Counted from the stretch's first letter, positions 1 to 10,266 are shown. The stretch: DNA of 64,000 nucleotides from Tsuneonella flava (GCF_002870965.1 NZ_PHSO01000011.1:1-64000), one strand, 5' to 3'. A program made the numbers and translations. The notes: generated from the letters alone by a model not told the origin.

Positions 1-3000
1 GCCATAGGCGCTGACGGGGGACACTCGCCCAATGATTCAGCGGGTGCGGCTGAATCAACTTTCGCAACGACCAGCGCCGCTCAAACCGATCAGCAAGCTG
101 CGGGTGCCGACACAGACTGGCTGGCAATTGGTGATGGTCCAACCGAATTCCTGTTTCCGGAAGTGGATCACAACCCGCGGGCACCATCGATCCGCGTCGT
201 AATCCGCCATCGTGCCGACGAAACGGTTGAACTGATGGCCAATGGCAAGCCAGTCGACAAATATGCACTGGATGGGACGAAGGTGTCTGCGACGGGAACC
301 TACGCCGTCACGATCTGGCGTGGAATTCCGCTGGGACAGGAAACGACTCACCTCACTGCCGTTGTCCGCGGCGGTGACGGCTCTGTCTCAACCGAACTTA
401 GCCGCGACGTCGCTTTCGTTTCGGCCCCGTGGGATGCCGAACTCGTAACCGAACGCTCGCATCTGGTGGCAGACGGTAAAAGCCGCCCGATGATCGCCGT
501 GCGACTGACCGATCGGCAAGGCCGCCCGGTGCGTTCGGGTGTATCGGGCAGCGTCACTATCAACGCCCCTTATCAAAGCGCCGCAATGCTCGATCAGATG
601 CAGCTTCGCCAGCTCACAGGTCAGGGCACCGCCTCGCCCAATTGGGTGATTAAGGGCGACGACGGCATTGCGCTGATCGAACTCGCACCAACGATGGTCA
701 GCGGGCCACTCCATCTATCGTTCAGCTTCACCGACCGCGACATCTCGCGCCAGCGGGAATTGGATGGATGGATCGTGCCCGGCGATCTCGACTGGACGGT
801 GATTGGCCTTGCCGAAGGATCGCTCGGCGCAAAATCAATCGCCGACAACATGGAACGCACCGGCAGTTTTGACAGCGATCTGGGCGATGATGCCCGTGTT
901 GCGCTTTATGCCAAAGGCCGTGTTCTGGGCCGCTTTCTGGTGACACTGGCATACGACAGCGCCAAACAGAAGGACGATCAGCGCCTGCTCGGGACGATCG
1001 ATCCGAACGCCTATTACACCGTTTATGCCGATGGCAGCGACCGGCAGTTCGATGCATCGAGCCGTGAAAAACTGTACCTGCGGATCGAAACAGCGACATT
1101 CTATGCGCTCTATGGCGATTTCATGACCGGGTTCGACCAGACGGTGCTGGGTCGCTACCAGCGTACAGCAGCGGGCGCGAAGGCAGAGGGGCGCTTTGGC
1201 GCGCTACATGCACAGGGCTTCGCCGCTGAAATCGCAACCCGTTATACGCACGACGAGATCCAGGGTAACGGCCTGACCGGCCCCTATCGTCTCAGCAACC
1301 GCAATATCGTCGTGAATTCCGAACGGGTCGCTATCGAAGTGCGCGATCGCCTGCGTTCTGAAATCGTGATCAAGCGTCAGGAACTGACCCGCTATATCGA
1401 TTACGACATCGACGTACTGGCCGGAACGATCAGCTTTAAAGAACCGGTGCTGAGCCGCGATTTCGACCTCAATCCGCAATTCATCGTCATCGATTACGAA
1501 GTCGACGACACCAGCGGGAATTCCGCCATGAATGCGGGTGTCCGCGCCGATTACACCATTGGCGGAGATATACTGCGGATCGGCGTAACCGGCCTTACCG
1601 ACAAAGGTGATGGGGACCGCACCGATCTTGGCGCAATCGATCTTCGTGCTCGTTTCAACGGCACCACTGAAATTCGAGCGGAATACGGGGCCAGCCGCAC
1701 TGCGAACACAAATGCCAGCGCATGGCTGATCGAAGCGGAGCACCGCACTGGCGATCTCGACGTGCTGGCATATGCGCGCTCGCTCGACAGTGACTATGGA
1801 ACCGGCCAGCAAACCGGGGCCGAACTGGGGCGTCGCAAATTCGGCATCGACGCCCGCTATGCCATCACGGAGCGTTTCTCACTCACGGGTAGCACCTGGC
1901 ATGATGATAGCCTCGCGGACGACAGCAGCCGTCAGGCGGCACAGATCACTGCAGGATATCGTACCAACAGTAGTGAAATACGCCTTGGTCTCGCGCATAT
2001 GGCTGACACTCTGGCCGATGACACCCAAGCCAAATCCACTCTGCTAGAAGGCGCACTTTCGCACCACCTGCTCGACAACAAACTTGAAGTCAGCGCATCG
2101 ACCAGCATTGCAATCGACAAAGACGAATCGATTGATTTGCCTGCACGTCATCGCCTGCTGGCGCGCTATTCACTGACGCAGTGGCTCCGCCTTGTCGGCA
2201 GCTACGAAATTGCCGATGGCGATACAATCAAGGCCCGTACATTTAATGGCGGTGTCGAAGTAAGCCCTTGGCTAGGTTCCCGCATACTTGGCACGCTGGG
2301 CCGACAGGATATCTCCGAACAGGGCAAACGCACTTATGCCGCCTTCGGAATGGCGCAGAACGTGCCTGTTACGCGCACACTTTCCGTCAATGCCACGATC
2401 GATGGCAACCGGACCCTGGCCGGCGGCGATCTCTCGCAACTTGTGAACGACGGTTACCCCGCATCAAGCGGCGGGCGCCTCGACAGCACCGACGCTCAGT
2501 TCGAAGACTTTACAGCGATAACTCTGGGGACATCGTGGCGCGATGGCCCGTGGGCTGCAACGACCCGTGGGGAATACCGCGATGCGGAATTCTCTACCCG
2601 CAAGGGACTCACAGCCGGTTTGTTGCGGCAGTTGAGCGAAGGTGTCGTGGTTGGTTCGGGCCTCACATGGACGAGCGCTGAGGGAGTTGGAGGAACCAGC
2701 ACTCAAGTGATGGATGCCGCCGTATCGCTCGCCTATCGTCCGGCTGAATCGGAAGTCGCCATGCTTGGGAAGCTGGAATATCGCAGCGACATCGTAGAAA
2801 ATGCCATAGAAGGCGATGCTGGAATGGCCGGAACAACAGCACTTACCATCAATGGTAATGCCCGTTCACAACGACTGCTCGCCAGTTTCTCAACCAATTG
2901 GACGCCGTACCAAAACGATAATGGGCACCTTGTTCGCCGCACGGAAGTCGGCCTGTTTATCGGCACACGTTACAACTTCGACCGGTTCGACAGCGTTGAT

Positions 3001-3306
3001 GTCGGCAGCACGACATTTCTGGGAGGGCTTGATGCCCGGTTTGGAGTTGGAGATTACCTCTCGATTGGCGGCAGCGCGACTATTCGCAGCAGCCTCGACG
3101 ATGCCAGCACAACTTTCTCGTTTGGGCCGCAAATCGGACTGGTCCCGACAAAAGATGCGCTGATATCGATTGGTTACAACATCACCGGGTTTCACGATCA
3201 CGACTACTCGGCTGCGCGAAATACCGATCAGGGGTTCTATGCCTCTATCCGGATGAAGTTTGATCCCGACAGCTTCTCCTTCCTCGGCCTCGGGCGGAAC
3301 CAATGA
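1..3306 (+). CDS. Large surface/outer-membrane barrel-like protein, 5' end outside window
   Basis: The reading frame is open from base 1, so the gene begins upstream; 1101 residues are visible. A GTG at 163 could be read as a start, but nothing favours it. Roughly visible residues 55-170 look like an Ig/invasin-like beta domain (a stretch containing HLVADGKSRPMIAVRL is typical of Big_1-type folds). From about residue 300 onward, alternating hydrophobic and polar strands with many aromatic residues suggest a C-terminal outer-membrane beta-barrel. The stop overlaps the ATG of the DUF11 gene (ATGA), so the two are probably cotranscribed and may act together at the cell surface. Exact family not recognised; barrel assignment is inference. 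Confidence 0.75.
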   Translation, partial: AIGADGGHSPNDSAGAAESTFATTSAAQTDQQAAGADTDWLAIGDGPTEFLFPEVDHNPRAPSIRVVIRHRADETVELMANGKPVDKYALDGTKVSATGTYAVTIWRGIPLGQETTHLTAVVRGGDGSVSTELSRDVAFVSAPWDAELVTERSHLVADGKSRPMIAVRLTDRQGRPVRSGVSGSVTINAPYQSAAMLDQMQLRQLTGQGTASPNWVIKGDDGIALIELAPTMVSGPLHLSFSFTDRDISRQRELDGWIVPGDLDWTVIGLAEGSLGAKSIADNMERTGSFDSDLGDDARVALYAKGRVLGRFLVTLAYDSAKQKDDQRLLGTIDPNAYYTVYADGSDRQFDASSREKLYLRIETATFYALYGDFMTGFDQTVLGRYQRTAAGAKAEGRFGALHAQGFAAEIATRYTHDEIQGNGLTGPYRLSNRNIVVNSERVAIEVRDRLRSEIVIKRQELTRYIDYDIDVLAGTISFKEPVLSRDFDLNPQFIVIDYEVDDTSGNSAMNAGVRADYTIGGDILRIGVTGLTDKGDGDRTDLGAIDLRARFNGTTEIRAEYGASRTANTNASAWLIEAEHRTGDLDVLAYARSLDSDYGTGQQTGAELGRRKFGIDARYAITERFSLTGSTWHDDSLADDSSRQAAQITAGYRTNSSEIRLGLAHMADTLADDTQAKSTLLEGALSHHLLDNKLEVSASTSIAIDKDESIDLPARHRLLARYSLTQWLRLVGSYEIADGDTIKARTFNGGVEVSPWLGSRILGTLGRQDISEQGKRTYAAFGMAQNVPVTRTLSVNATIDGNRTLAGGDLSQLVNDGYPASSGGRLDSTDAQFEDFTAITLGTSWRDGPWAATTRGEYRDAEFSTRKGLTAGLLRQLSEGVVVGSGLTWTSAEGVGGTSTQVMDAAVSLAYRPAESEVAMLGKLEYRSDIVENAIEGDAGMAGTTALTINGNARSQRLLASFSTNWTPYQNDNGHLVRRTEVGLFIGTRYNFDRFDSVDVGSTTFLGGLDARFGVGDYLSIGGSATIRSSLDDASTTFSFGPQIGLVPTKDALISIGYNITGFHDHDYSAARNTDQGFYASIRMKFDPDSFSFLGLGRNQ

Positions 3307-5417
3307 CCTTTATGCGTAAAATTCAATCGCTGGCCGCATTCCTATTGGTAACGCTGGCCGCTCTGATGCCTTCCACCGCGTCGGCCCAGTCCAGCACCAT
3401 GAGCTGGTCAGGCGCGGGGGTGGGGAATGGCAAAAAGGTGCCCAACCCCACCACAACAATCGCGAGCGATGGGACAAGCGTTGCGCTGAGTTACGCCACA
3501 ACAACCAACGGCGGCTCTTTCGTGCCCGTCTATGACAATTCGTTTCTTACGTATTCGTCAGGGCGCTTCGGAAGTAGCTCCGGCGGTGTGTTGATCGCAT
3601 TTGATAACGACAGCTGGGATCCTGCCGACAAAGTCGTAACCACAATTACAGTCGGTCGTGCCGTGACCGGATTGAGTTTTTCGATCAACGACATCAACCG
3701 CGGCACCGGCTCTGTTGGTTCGTGGGGCACGACATTTCGTGATGTCGTCATGGTCGAATATGATACCGGAAGTGGATCCTTCCAAAGTATTACAAATAGC
3801 TCTTCGCTGTGGTCGGCAGGAAGCGCCATCACGCAGAAGGGATCGACTTTCATCGGCGAGCAAACGTCTGATCAAACCTCGACCAGCGGCACACTTGACC
3901 TCCACTTCGGCGACGTTTCTGTAAAACGGATACGGATCACCTTTAACAGCGATACATCTGGCTGGTTCGATGCCGCTCAACCCGAAAGTCAGCAGATTGC
4001 TATATCTGCCCTCGCCTTCGACGCACCGGGTGCGGATCTCTCTCTCAGCAAAACACGCGTTTCGGGTATTCCAACAAATGGTGGATCGGTTACCTGGCGC
4101 CTGACTGTCAGCAACTCTTCGAGCTCATCCCTTTCGGCAAGTGGGGTTACGGTAAAAGACTATCTTCCCGCAGGTTTCACTTTCTCTTCCGCCAGCGGGA
4201 CGGGAACCTTTGATCCGCAGAGCAATGTCTGGCGTGTCGGAAAGCCGATCGCACCGGGACAAGACGTATCGCTGGATATCACCGGCACAATCAGCGCCAC
4301 GCCCGGTGCACCAATTACCAATTCCGCTGAAATCATAACCAGCAACGGGCCCGATAGCGATTCCACTTCTGGTAACGGCGCCACCACCGAGGATGATTAC
4401 GCGAGCACCACGTTTACTGTCGCTGGAACGCGGGCAGCTGGCATAGCTCCCGCTCTCACTTGCCCGGCGGGCTCGGTTCTGTTCGACTGGGACTCAAAGA
4501 GTTGGGCAGCGGGGAGCACCAACAATTTTTTCCAGCTCGATGTAATCGGCCCAATCGGTTTCCAGATTTCCAATCCCGGAGACTGGCTGAGCGATCGGGC
4601 GTATGGAGGGCAAGCACCTGCCCTTCAAACGCTCAATAATGGCGGGAAGGTAGGCGAACGACTGCTGTTCGAATGGGTCGACTTGCCCAACCGAAACGCA
4701 CAGGTCGTCACGCAAATCACTTTGCCTACGGTCATGCGGGGCGCGCAATTCATGATTGCCGATGTCGACTACTGGAACGGGCAATTCGCTGACTACGTCG
4801 AAGTTGAAGGGCTGTATCAGGGGGCCGCAGTCATCCCAACGCTAACCAATGGCGCCACCAATTATGTAATTGGCAACAGTGCTTATGGAGATGGATTGTC
4901 TTCTGACGGTGCAGTTGACGGCAATGTGATTGTGACATTCCACCAGTCGATCGATCAGATAATCATCCGATATGGCAATTATTCACTCGCCCCCTCCAAT
5001 CCGGGGCAACAGGGTATTGCCATTCACGATATCTTGTTCTGTCGCCCGACCACCACGCTGGCGACAAGCAAAACCAGCAGAATCTTAAATGATCCAATCA
5101 ACGGGACCAACAACCCAAAGCTGATTCCTGGCGCGACTGTCGAATATTGTGTTCTGGTGAAGAATACCGGCGACATTGTCGCAAACAATATTCGTGCAAA
5201 CGACAGCATTCCAGATGAGTTAACCTATGTTTCCGGGAGCATGACATCGGGAGTAACATGTGTCAGCGCCACAACTGCGGAAGATGATGACAGTTCCAGT
5301 GCCGATGAGAGCGATCCGATCGGGGCTTCGATAGAGGGCGCAAATATCACGATGACCGCTGACAGTTTGGATAGCGGAGCAACGATGGCAGTGAAATTCC
5401 AGACGAAAATCAACTGA
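3303..5417 (+). CDS. DUF11-domain secreted surface protein
   Basis: A 704-residue protein with a clear signal peptide (positive MTFMRKIQS, hydrophobic core, cleavage near ASAQ). Two DUF11 (conserved-repeat) domains are visible, about residues 247-350 (SLSKTRVSG start, then a DYLPAG motif) and about 585-704 (TSKTSRILND start). Between and before them lie lectin/PEP-CTERM-like beta-sandwich stretches rich in Ser, Thr, Gly and Asn. DUF11 domains are known in bacterial surface-layer and adhesin-like proteins. It overlaps the stop of the upstream barrel protein by 4 bp, suggesting translational coupling. No LPXTG or C-terminal anchor is seen, so attachment is unknown and may depend on the neighbour. 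Confidence 0.85.
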   Translation: MTFMRKIQSLAAFLLVTLAALMPSTASAQSSTMSWSGAGVGNGKKVPNPTTTIASDGTSVALSYATTTNGGSFVPVYDNSFLTYSSGRFGSSSGGVLIAFDNDSWDPADKVVTTITVGRAVTGLSFSINDINRGTGSVGSWGTTFRDVVMVEYDTGSGSFQSITNSSSLWSAGSAITQKGSTFIGEQTSDQTSTSGTLDLHFGDVSVKRIRITFNSDTSGWFDAAQPESQQIAISALAFDAPGADLSLSKTRVSGIPTNGGSVTWRLTVSNSSSSSLSASGVTVKDYLPAGFTFSSASGTGTFDPQSNVWRVGKPIAPGQDVSLDITGTISATPGAPITNSAEIITSNGPDSDSTSGNGATTEDDYASTTFTVAGTRAAGIAPALTCPAGSVLFDWDSKSWAAGSTNNFFQLDVIGPIGFQISNPGDWLSDRAYGGQAPALQTLNNGGKVGERLLFEWVDLPNRNAQVVTQITLPTVMRGAQFMIADVDYWNGQFADYVEVEGLYQGAAVIPTLTNGATNYVIGNSAYGDGLSSDGAVDGNVIVTFHQSIDQIIIRYGNYSLAPSNPGQQGIAIHDILFCRPTTTLATSKTSRILNDPINGTNNPKLIPGATVEYCVLVKNTGDIVANNIRANDSIPDELTYVSGSMTSGVTCVSATTAEDDDSSSADESDPIGASIEGANITMTADSLDSGATMAVKFQTKIN

Positions 5418-5543
5418 GCACGCCTCGCTGCTGATCGAAACCTGGCATTTACACTCTTTCGATATTTCCGGCCACCGATCCGGTTTTTGATCAGTTGTGA
5501 AAATGGGGAACGGAATTCCGCCTTCCCTGCGCGAAAGGCCATC

Positions 5544-6137
5544 ATGTCACTTAATCAACTGCAGTTGATTGTCGCCGGGCTGGCTTGTGCGCTTCTGTAC
5601 ATCGTTTTTGCCCTGTTGCGGAAATCAGGTACCTTGAATTGGCTACCCAAGCTCCCACCCCTGCCCAAACCCAGACTGGCAAACTTTACCGTCCTGCTCC
5701 AGCGCATATCGAAACGCAGGAAAAAGGATGAGGAAGAGGTCGTCGTCAGCCCCCAACGGCTCCAGCGGCTTAAATGGACCGAACCGGAAGCCCCGCAAAG
5801 TGATGAGGACCCCGTTCTTACGGATGCTGTCTCTCCAGCAAAATCAGAGCAATCGTTTCCAGCTGAACGGTTTGATCATTATTATGAAGATGTTGAGAGG
5901 CGAGTTGAGCTGATCTTGGCGAAAGTGGAAGCCGGACATCTGTCGATCACCGAATTCGAACAATGCATACGCCTCGACATGGTCGATGTAAGACGCGACC
6001 AAGCCGAGCTGATGGAGTGGGAGAGTCAGTGCCACTTGCCAGACGGGCAGTTCGAGAAGGCACTGAGTTCAGTGGAAAGTGCGGCGGAATTGCTCGGACA
6101 ATGTCTCGATTGGGCGATCAGCCTCCCAAAAACATAG
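5544..6137 (+). CDS. Small single-pass membrane protein, unknown function
   Basis: A 197-residue protein. The ATG at 5544 is chosen because GAAAGG lies 5 nt upstream and because it places one transmembrane helix (about residues 7-25, LIVAGLACALLYIVFALL) at the N-terminus, followed by a proline-rich basic linker (LPKLPPLPKP) and a long acidic, probably helical cytoplasmic part. An earlier in-frame start at 5487 would bury the helix inside and has no ribosome site. The gene sits between the surface-protein pair and the Tad genes in the same direction. No family recognised; a role in the neighbouring surface or pilus assembly is only a guess from position. Confidence 0.65.
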   Translation: MSLNQLQLIVAGLACALLYIVFALLRKSGTLNWLPKLPPLPKPRLANFTVLLQRISKRRKKDEEEVVVSPQRLQRLKWTEPEAPQSDEDPVLTDAVSPAKSEQSFPAERFDHYYEDVERRVELILAKVEAGHLSITEFEQCIRLDMVDVRRDQAELMEWESQCHLPDGQFEKALSSVESAAELLGQCLDWAISLPKT

Positions 6138-6316
6138 AATATTCCTTATATATCAATCACTCGCATGCAATTCACCTCAGTCAACTAACTCTTAGTGAAT
6201 TGCCAGTAATAACGATTGCACGAACCAGGTTCTGGTTTGGGGCTCGGCAGGGGTGCGCGTCATAACGACTGGCGGCGCACCAAATCCCCTGTCGCAGTTG
6301 TTGTTGGGGCAATGAG

Positions 6317-8302
6317 ATGACGACACGGATCAAGCGAACGCGAACGATAACGAGCAACCAGAGCGGCAGCCTGCTTCCTATAGGCGCACTGGGCCTGCTG
6401 ATCCTAGCCGGATTGATTGGTGGCGGCGTGGATATGAGCCGTGCCTATAAGGCGCAAACCCGCCTGCAAGCAGCATGCGACGCGGGCGTGCTGGCCGGTC
6501 GCAAAGCTGTGATGACAAAGGGGTTCGACGATTTCGCCAAGGACGAGGCGAAGGCCTATTTTCAGAACAATTTCAACTCTGCAGAGCAAGACGCGGTTGG
6601 CACTGTCTTCACTTCCAAATCCGACGACGACGGTAATACAATCGAAGGCGTGGCTTCGACCAATATATCATCTGTCATCATGCAGATCTTCGGCTTCAAG
6701 ACGCTAGCGGTCAGCGTCTCATGCTCGGCCTCGATGGGTGTCGGCAACAGTGACGTAACGATGGTGCTCGACAGCACCGGATCCATGGACAATAGAATTG
6801 GATGGGGCGGCGACAAGAAAATCGACATGCTGCGCGACGCGATGAAGAACTTCTACGATACTGTCCAAAAATCAGTATCGGGTTCGAATGCACGCGTTCG
6901 CTATGCATTTGTACCCTACAGTTCATCCATCAATGTCGGGCACTTGCTATACGACAAAAATCCGAACTGGCTGGTCGACGATTATTGGGTTCAGTCGCGC
7001 AAGCCGCAATACGAGCGGATTTTCGACCATTGGGGCGATCCTGTTTTCAGCAACCAAACAGGTGAAAGCTCCGAGATCATAGATTCGACTCAATACTACA
7101 GCTCGACTGAGCACAAAAATCGCAACGATTGCAAAGCCAGCTTGCCCGCAGACACCAATTGGCAAAACAGTGGTGGCACCACGACAAATACTGATCCCCC
7201 ATCTGTCAATAGTGCGGGGCAACTGGTTACCACCACCACTACAGCGCAAAAGCAGACGCGCAAGAGTTACACGTGCGAAGAGCGAACTTCCGGGGCATGG
7301 TGGTGGACCAAGAAGTATTATGTGGCGGTTGTATTAAATTACTCGCGCTACCTTTACGATCACGTCTATAAAATTCAGGATCCGGTGTATGTCGATGGCC
7401 CCAATCAGGTGGGTTGGACGTATCAGCGGCTGAAATACGATGTTCGTGATTACAAAGCCTTCAAGACCGTCACCACAAAGACGGGTGAGGGCTATCGGGG
7501 CAAAGCGGTCGATGTATCTTCCAAATGGGAGGGCTGCATTGAGGAACGTAAAACAGTTCCTGCATCGGAATTCGGGTTTGAGAAGTCGATAGGCATCACC
7601 CCAAGCGATGCGCTCGATCTGAACATCGATGCAGTGCCGGACCCATCTGATGACAACACGCGCTGGGCACCTATGTGGCCGGAGGTCGCATATCGTCGTA
7701 CCGTTAAGGAAGATTCAAACACGCCGACGAGCGCCGATGTCTCCTCATACGGCCAACCTCAAAAGCCTTATTACACGTATTGTCCGTACAAGTCCCAGCT
7801 ACTCAAAACCATGAGCAAGTCTGATTTTTACGACTACGCGGATTCTCTCATCGCGGAGGGCAGTACGTACCACGATCTTGGAATACTGTGGGGCGCACGC
7901 GTCAGTTCACCTCAGGGCATCTTTGCAGATACTGTGAACGAGTCCCCCGCCAATGGCGGCAATGTGTCGCGCCATATGATCTTTATGACCGACGGCGCGA
8001 TGGTCCCCAATGTGGACATTCAGAGTGCCTATGGCATCGAGTATCTCGATCGCCGGGTTACCGGCCATGATGGCAACAGCGTGCTCACCGCTCGCCACAC
8101 ATCCCGCTTTCTCACTTTATGTCAGGCTGTGAAGGCGAAGGGCATTCGCTTGTGGGTGATCGCATTTTCAACTGGCCTGACCAACGACCTGTCGAACTGC
8201 GCGTCGGACAACAGCGCCTTCACCGCCAACGATGCCGACGAACTGAACCACGCATTTCAGGAAATCGCCAAACAAGTGGGCGAATTGCGGGTGACACAAT
8301 GA
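6317..8302 (+). CDS. TadG-like pilus-assembly protein with von Willebrand A domain
   Basis: A 661-residue protein. The N-terminus (about residues 18-55) has the type IV pilin-like hydrophobic helix of TadE/TadG proteins, with SGSLLPIGALGLLILAG followed by a conserved Asp and Arg. A vWA domain begins near residue 148 with the MIDAS motif D152-S-T-G-S; a long Tyr/Trp-rich insert (about 230-430) precedes the rest of the domain, which continues with a MTDGA motif. TadG proteins help assemble or anchor Flp/Tad pili at the envelope. Its stop overlaps the next ATG (ATGA), and two TadE-like genes follow directly. The AT-rich 179 bp upstream probably holds the operon promoter. No other tad genes are in view. 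Confidence 0.88.
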   Translation: MTTRIKRTRTITSNQSGSLLPIGALGLLILAGLIGGGVDMSRAYKAQTRLQAACDAGVLAGRKAVMTKGFDDFAKDEAKAYFQNNFNSAEQDAVGTVFTSKSDDDGNTIEGVASTNISSVIMQIFGFKTLAVSVSCSASMGVGNSDVTMVLDSTGSMDNRIGWGGDKKIDMLRDAMKNFYDTVQKSVSGSNARVRYAFVPYSSSINVGHLLYDKNPNWLVDDYWVQSRKPQYERIFDHWGDPVFSNQTGESSEIIDSTQYYSSTEHKNRNDCKASLPADTNWQNSGGTTTNTDPPSVNSAGQLVTTTTTAQKQTRKSYTCEERTSGAWWWTKKYYVAVVLNYSRYLYDHVYKIQDPVYVDGPNQVGWTYQRLKYDVRDYKAFKTVTTKTGEGYRGKAVDVSSKWEGCIEERKTVPASEFGFEKSIGITPSDALDLNIDAVPDPSDDNTRWAPMWPEVAYRRTVKEDSNTPTSADVSSYGQPQKPYYTYCPYKSQLLKTMSKSDFYDYADSLIAEGSTYHDLGILWGARVSSPQGIFADTVNESPANGGNVSRHMIFMTDGAMVPNVDIQSAYGIEYLDRRVTGHDGNSVLTARHTSRFLTLCQAVKAKGIRLWVIAFSTGLTNDLSNCASDNSAFTANDADELNHAFQEIAKQVGELRVTQ

Positions 8303-8910
8303 TTGAGCCTGCCACCCATCGCCTCACCGGCAGGATGCGCGAATTGCATGCGGACGATCGCGGCGTGACGATCATTGAATTCGCTCTGCTTGCACCTGTG
8401 TTTCTTGTCATGCTCGTCGGTACGCTCGATCTGGGGCAGATGATCTATGGTAACGCTGTGCTGAACGGCGCAGTGGAATCGGCCGCGCGCAGTTCCTCGC
8501 TCGAAACCGGCGACATTGGTGCGGCCGATCAAATGGTGGAAGATCAGGTTTCCTATGTCTTGCCCGGCGTAGACGTGAAGTCGACCCGCACCAGCTACTA
8601 TGACTTCGCGGATATTGGCCGGGCAGAGCAATGGAACGATGCCAACGGCGACGGCACCTGCAACAATGGCGAAGCCTATGTCGATGAAAATGGCAACAGC
8701 TCGTGGGATGAAGACATCGGCGTCTCCGGCAATGGTGGCGCCAACGATGTAGTCATCTACACGGTGAAGGCCACTTACGATCCGATCTTCAAGGTGCCGT
8801 TCATGCCGGAATCATGGGCCAAACGCACGCTGACATCATCCGCGGTCCGCAAGAACCAGCCATTCGCCGACCAGACCGAATATGGCTCCACTGCCGGGAC
8901 TTGCGACTAA
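8299..8910 (+). CDS. TadE-family minor pilin-like protein
   Basis: A 203-residue protein starting at the ATG that overlaps the tadG stop; a longer frame back to 8119 lies inside tadG and is not used. The N-terminus shows the TadE signature: basic and polar start, then GVTIIEFALLAPVFLVMLVG with the conserved Glu at position 5 of the hydrophobic helix, as in pseudopilins. The remainder is an extracytoplasmic domain with an acidic, Asn/Gly-rich loop (about 115-150) resembling a calcium-binding run (DANGDG, DENGNSSWDED). Its TAA overlaps the next ATG. Role in Tad pilus assembly is by family. Confidence 0.87.
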   Translation: MIEPATHRLTGRMRELHADDRGVTIIEFALLAPVFLVMLVGTLDLGQMIYGNAVLNGAVESAARSSSLETGDIGAADQMVEDQVSYVLPGVDVKSTRTSYYDFADIGRAEQWNDANGDGTCNNGEAYVDENGNSSWDEDIGVSGNGGANDVVIYTVKATYDPIFKVPFMPESWAKRTLTSSAVRKNQPFADQTEYGSTAGTCD

Positions 8911-9587
8911 TGGCCGGTCAAATCACACGTCTGTGCCGCCGCTTTTCGCGTCTGAAGCGGCGATTTGTGGCAGAAACCGCTGCGGTAGCCGCGGTCGAAT
9001 TTGCGATTATGTTCCCTGTGTTCATCACCCTGGGCCTGGTCGGCACCGAAATCGCGTATATGTCGACTGTGAACATGCGCGTTAGTCAGATCGCTCTGTC
9101 GCTAGCCGATAATGCGTCGCGTATCGGGCAAACCGATAACAGCAGCGTGAGCCCCAACGTGAAAGAAAGCGATATCGATTCAATCATGGCCGGCGCCCTG
9201 AAGCAGGGCGAATCTTTCGATCTTGAGCATAACGGTCGACTGATTCTGTCGAGCCTCGAACTGGATAGCGCGACGGGCAAACAATACATCCGATGGCAAC
9301 GATGCAGGGGTGATCTGGCCCGCGAATCGACCTATGGCAACGACACCGACAAGAATGGATTGAACGGCACCGCCATCGACGGTGTCGGGCAATCCTCCGA
9401 CAAAATCCGCGCCGGTCCGGATTCGGCGGTGATGATTGCCGAAGTCTATTATGATTACAAAGGGTTGTTCGGTAACTTGCTACCTACGAAACCGACATTT
9501 CGACAGGAAGCAATCTTTACAGTCAGGGATGATCGCAATTTGACGCCGGGTGTCACAGGCTCCGGTGGACTTTCCATTTGTAAATAA
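8910..9587 (+). CDS. TadE-like pilus-assembly protein
   Basis: A 225-residue protein whose ATG shares a base with the preceding TAA stop (TAATG), indicating coupled translation with the upstream TadE gene. A basic leader (RRFSRLKRRF) is followed by the pseudopilin-like helix AAVAAVEFAIMFPVFITLGL with its conserved Glu. The C-terminal domain is periplasmic or extracellular and contains a single Cys near the end. It is the last gene of the visible tad group; a tRNA on the other strand follows. Start chosen over the longer frame at 8814 because the latter overlaps coding sequence and lacks a ribosome site. Confidence 0.85.
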   Translation: MAGQITRLCRRFSRLKRRFVAETAAVAAVEFAIMFPVFITLGLVGTEIAYMSTVNMRVSQIALSLADNASRIGQTDNSSVSPNVKESDIDSIMAGALKQGESFDLEHNGRLILSSLELDSATGKQYIRWQRCRGDLARESTYGNDTDKNGLNGTAIDGVGQSSDKIRAGPDSAVMIAEVYYDYKGLFGNLLPTKPTFRQEAIFTVRDDRNLTPGVTGSGGLSICK

Positions 9588-9683
9588 AGATTGCCAAGCC
9601 AGAAATGGTTGCGCGCTACCGCTCTTTGACTGCCCGGCTTATTACAGGTCAGCGGCATCCGGCGGTTCCGGTTTTATATCAAA

Positions 9684-9774
9684 TGGCGGAGCGGGAGGGA
9701 TTCGAACCCTCGATACGGGGTTACCGTATACACACTTTCCAGGCGTGCGCCTTCGACCACTCGGCCACCGCTCC
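9684..9774 (-). tRNA. tRNA-Ser (anticodon GGA)
   Basis: Read on the minus strand, the acceptor GGAGCGG pairs with CCGCTCC, followed by discriminator G and encoded CCA. The anticodon loop carries GGA in CTGGAAA, the T arm has GGTTCGAATCC, and there is the long variable arm typical of class II serine tRNAs (total 91 nt with CCA). It reads UCC/UCU codons. It lies convergent to the tad genes and divergent from the zincin gene. Confidence 0.97.
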
Positions 9775-9858
9775 GCATGCCTGATCGGCTGAAGGCGGGC
9801 ACCTAGCGGCAGTGAGGGGCGCTGACAAGCACCACAATCCAGTTTAGTCACGGCAACG

Positions 9859-10266
9859 ATGACAGGCACGTTCCGCACACCACCCTCCCCGGCCGAATTC
9901 GAAGCAATCGCTCTGGCTGCATTGAATCGGATTCCTGCTCCGTTTCGGGATCACCTGGGCGATATTGTCCTGTTAGTGGAGGAGTTTGCCGACGCGGAAA
10001 CGCTGACCGAACTCGGCATCGACGATCCCTATCAACTGACCGGACTGTTCGAAGGGATCGGGCTGACCGACGCCAGCATTTCGGACAGTGGCCAGATGCC
10101 AAATCGCGTCAGATTGTTTCGGCAGCCGATTCTCGATGAATGGATTGCCAATGGCGAAGACCTTGAACACCTCGTCGCACATGTCGTGATCCACGAAATT
10201 GGGCATCATTTCGGACTATCTGACACCGATATGCATGCACTGGAGGAACAGGCGCGACAGATCTAA
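9859..10266 (+). CDS. Minimal zincin metallopeptidase (Zincin_1, DUF1025-type)
   Basis: A 135-residue protein matching the short metallopeptidase family with the motif VIHEIGHHFGLSD near residues 112-124. The two His and the Glu of HEIGH, with the following HHFG, form the zinc site. Members are usually about 120-140 residues and of unknown substrate, so the length is normal. The N-terminus FEAIALAALNRIPAPFRDHL is the conserved opening helix. No signal peptide, so probably cytoplasmic. It is followed after a short gap by the cyclophilin gene in the same orientation. Confidence 0.88.
   Translation: MTGTFRTPPSPAEFEAIALAALNRIPAPFRDHLGDIVLLVEEFADAETLTELGIDDPYQLTGLFEGIGLTDASISDSGQMPNRVRLFRQPILDEWIANGEDLEHLVAHVVIHEIGHHFGLSDTDMHALEEQARQI

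Noticed and set aside
9600-9680. Second tRNA near tRNA-Ser
   Set aside because: No further acceptor/anticodon arrangement could be folded.
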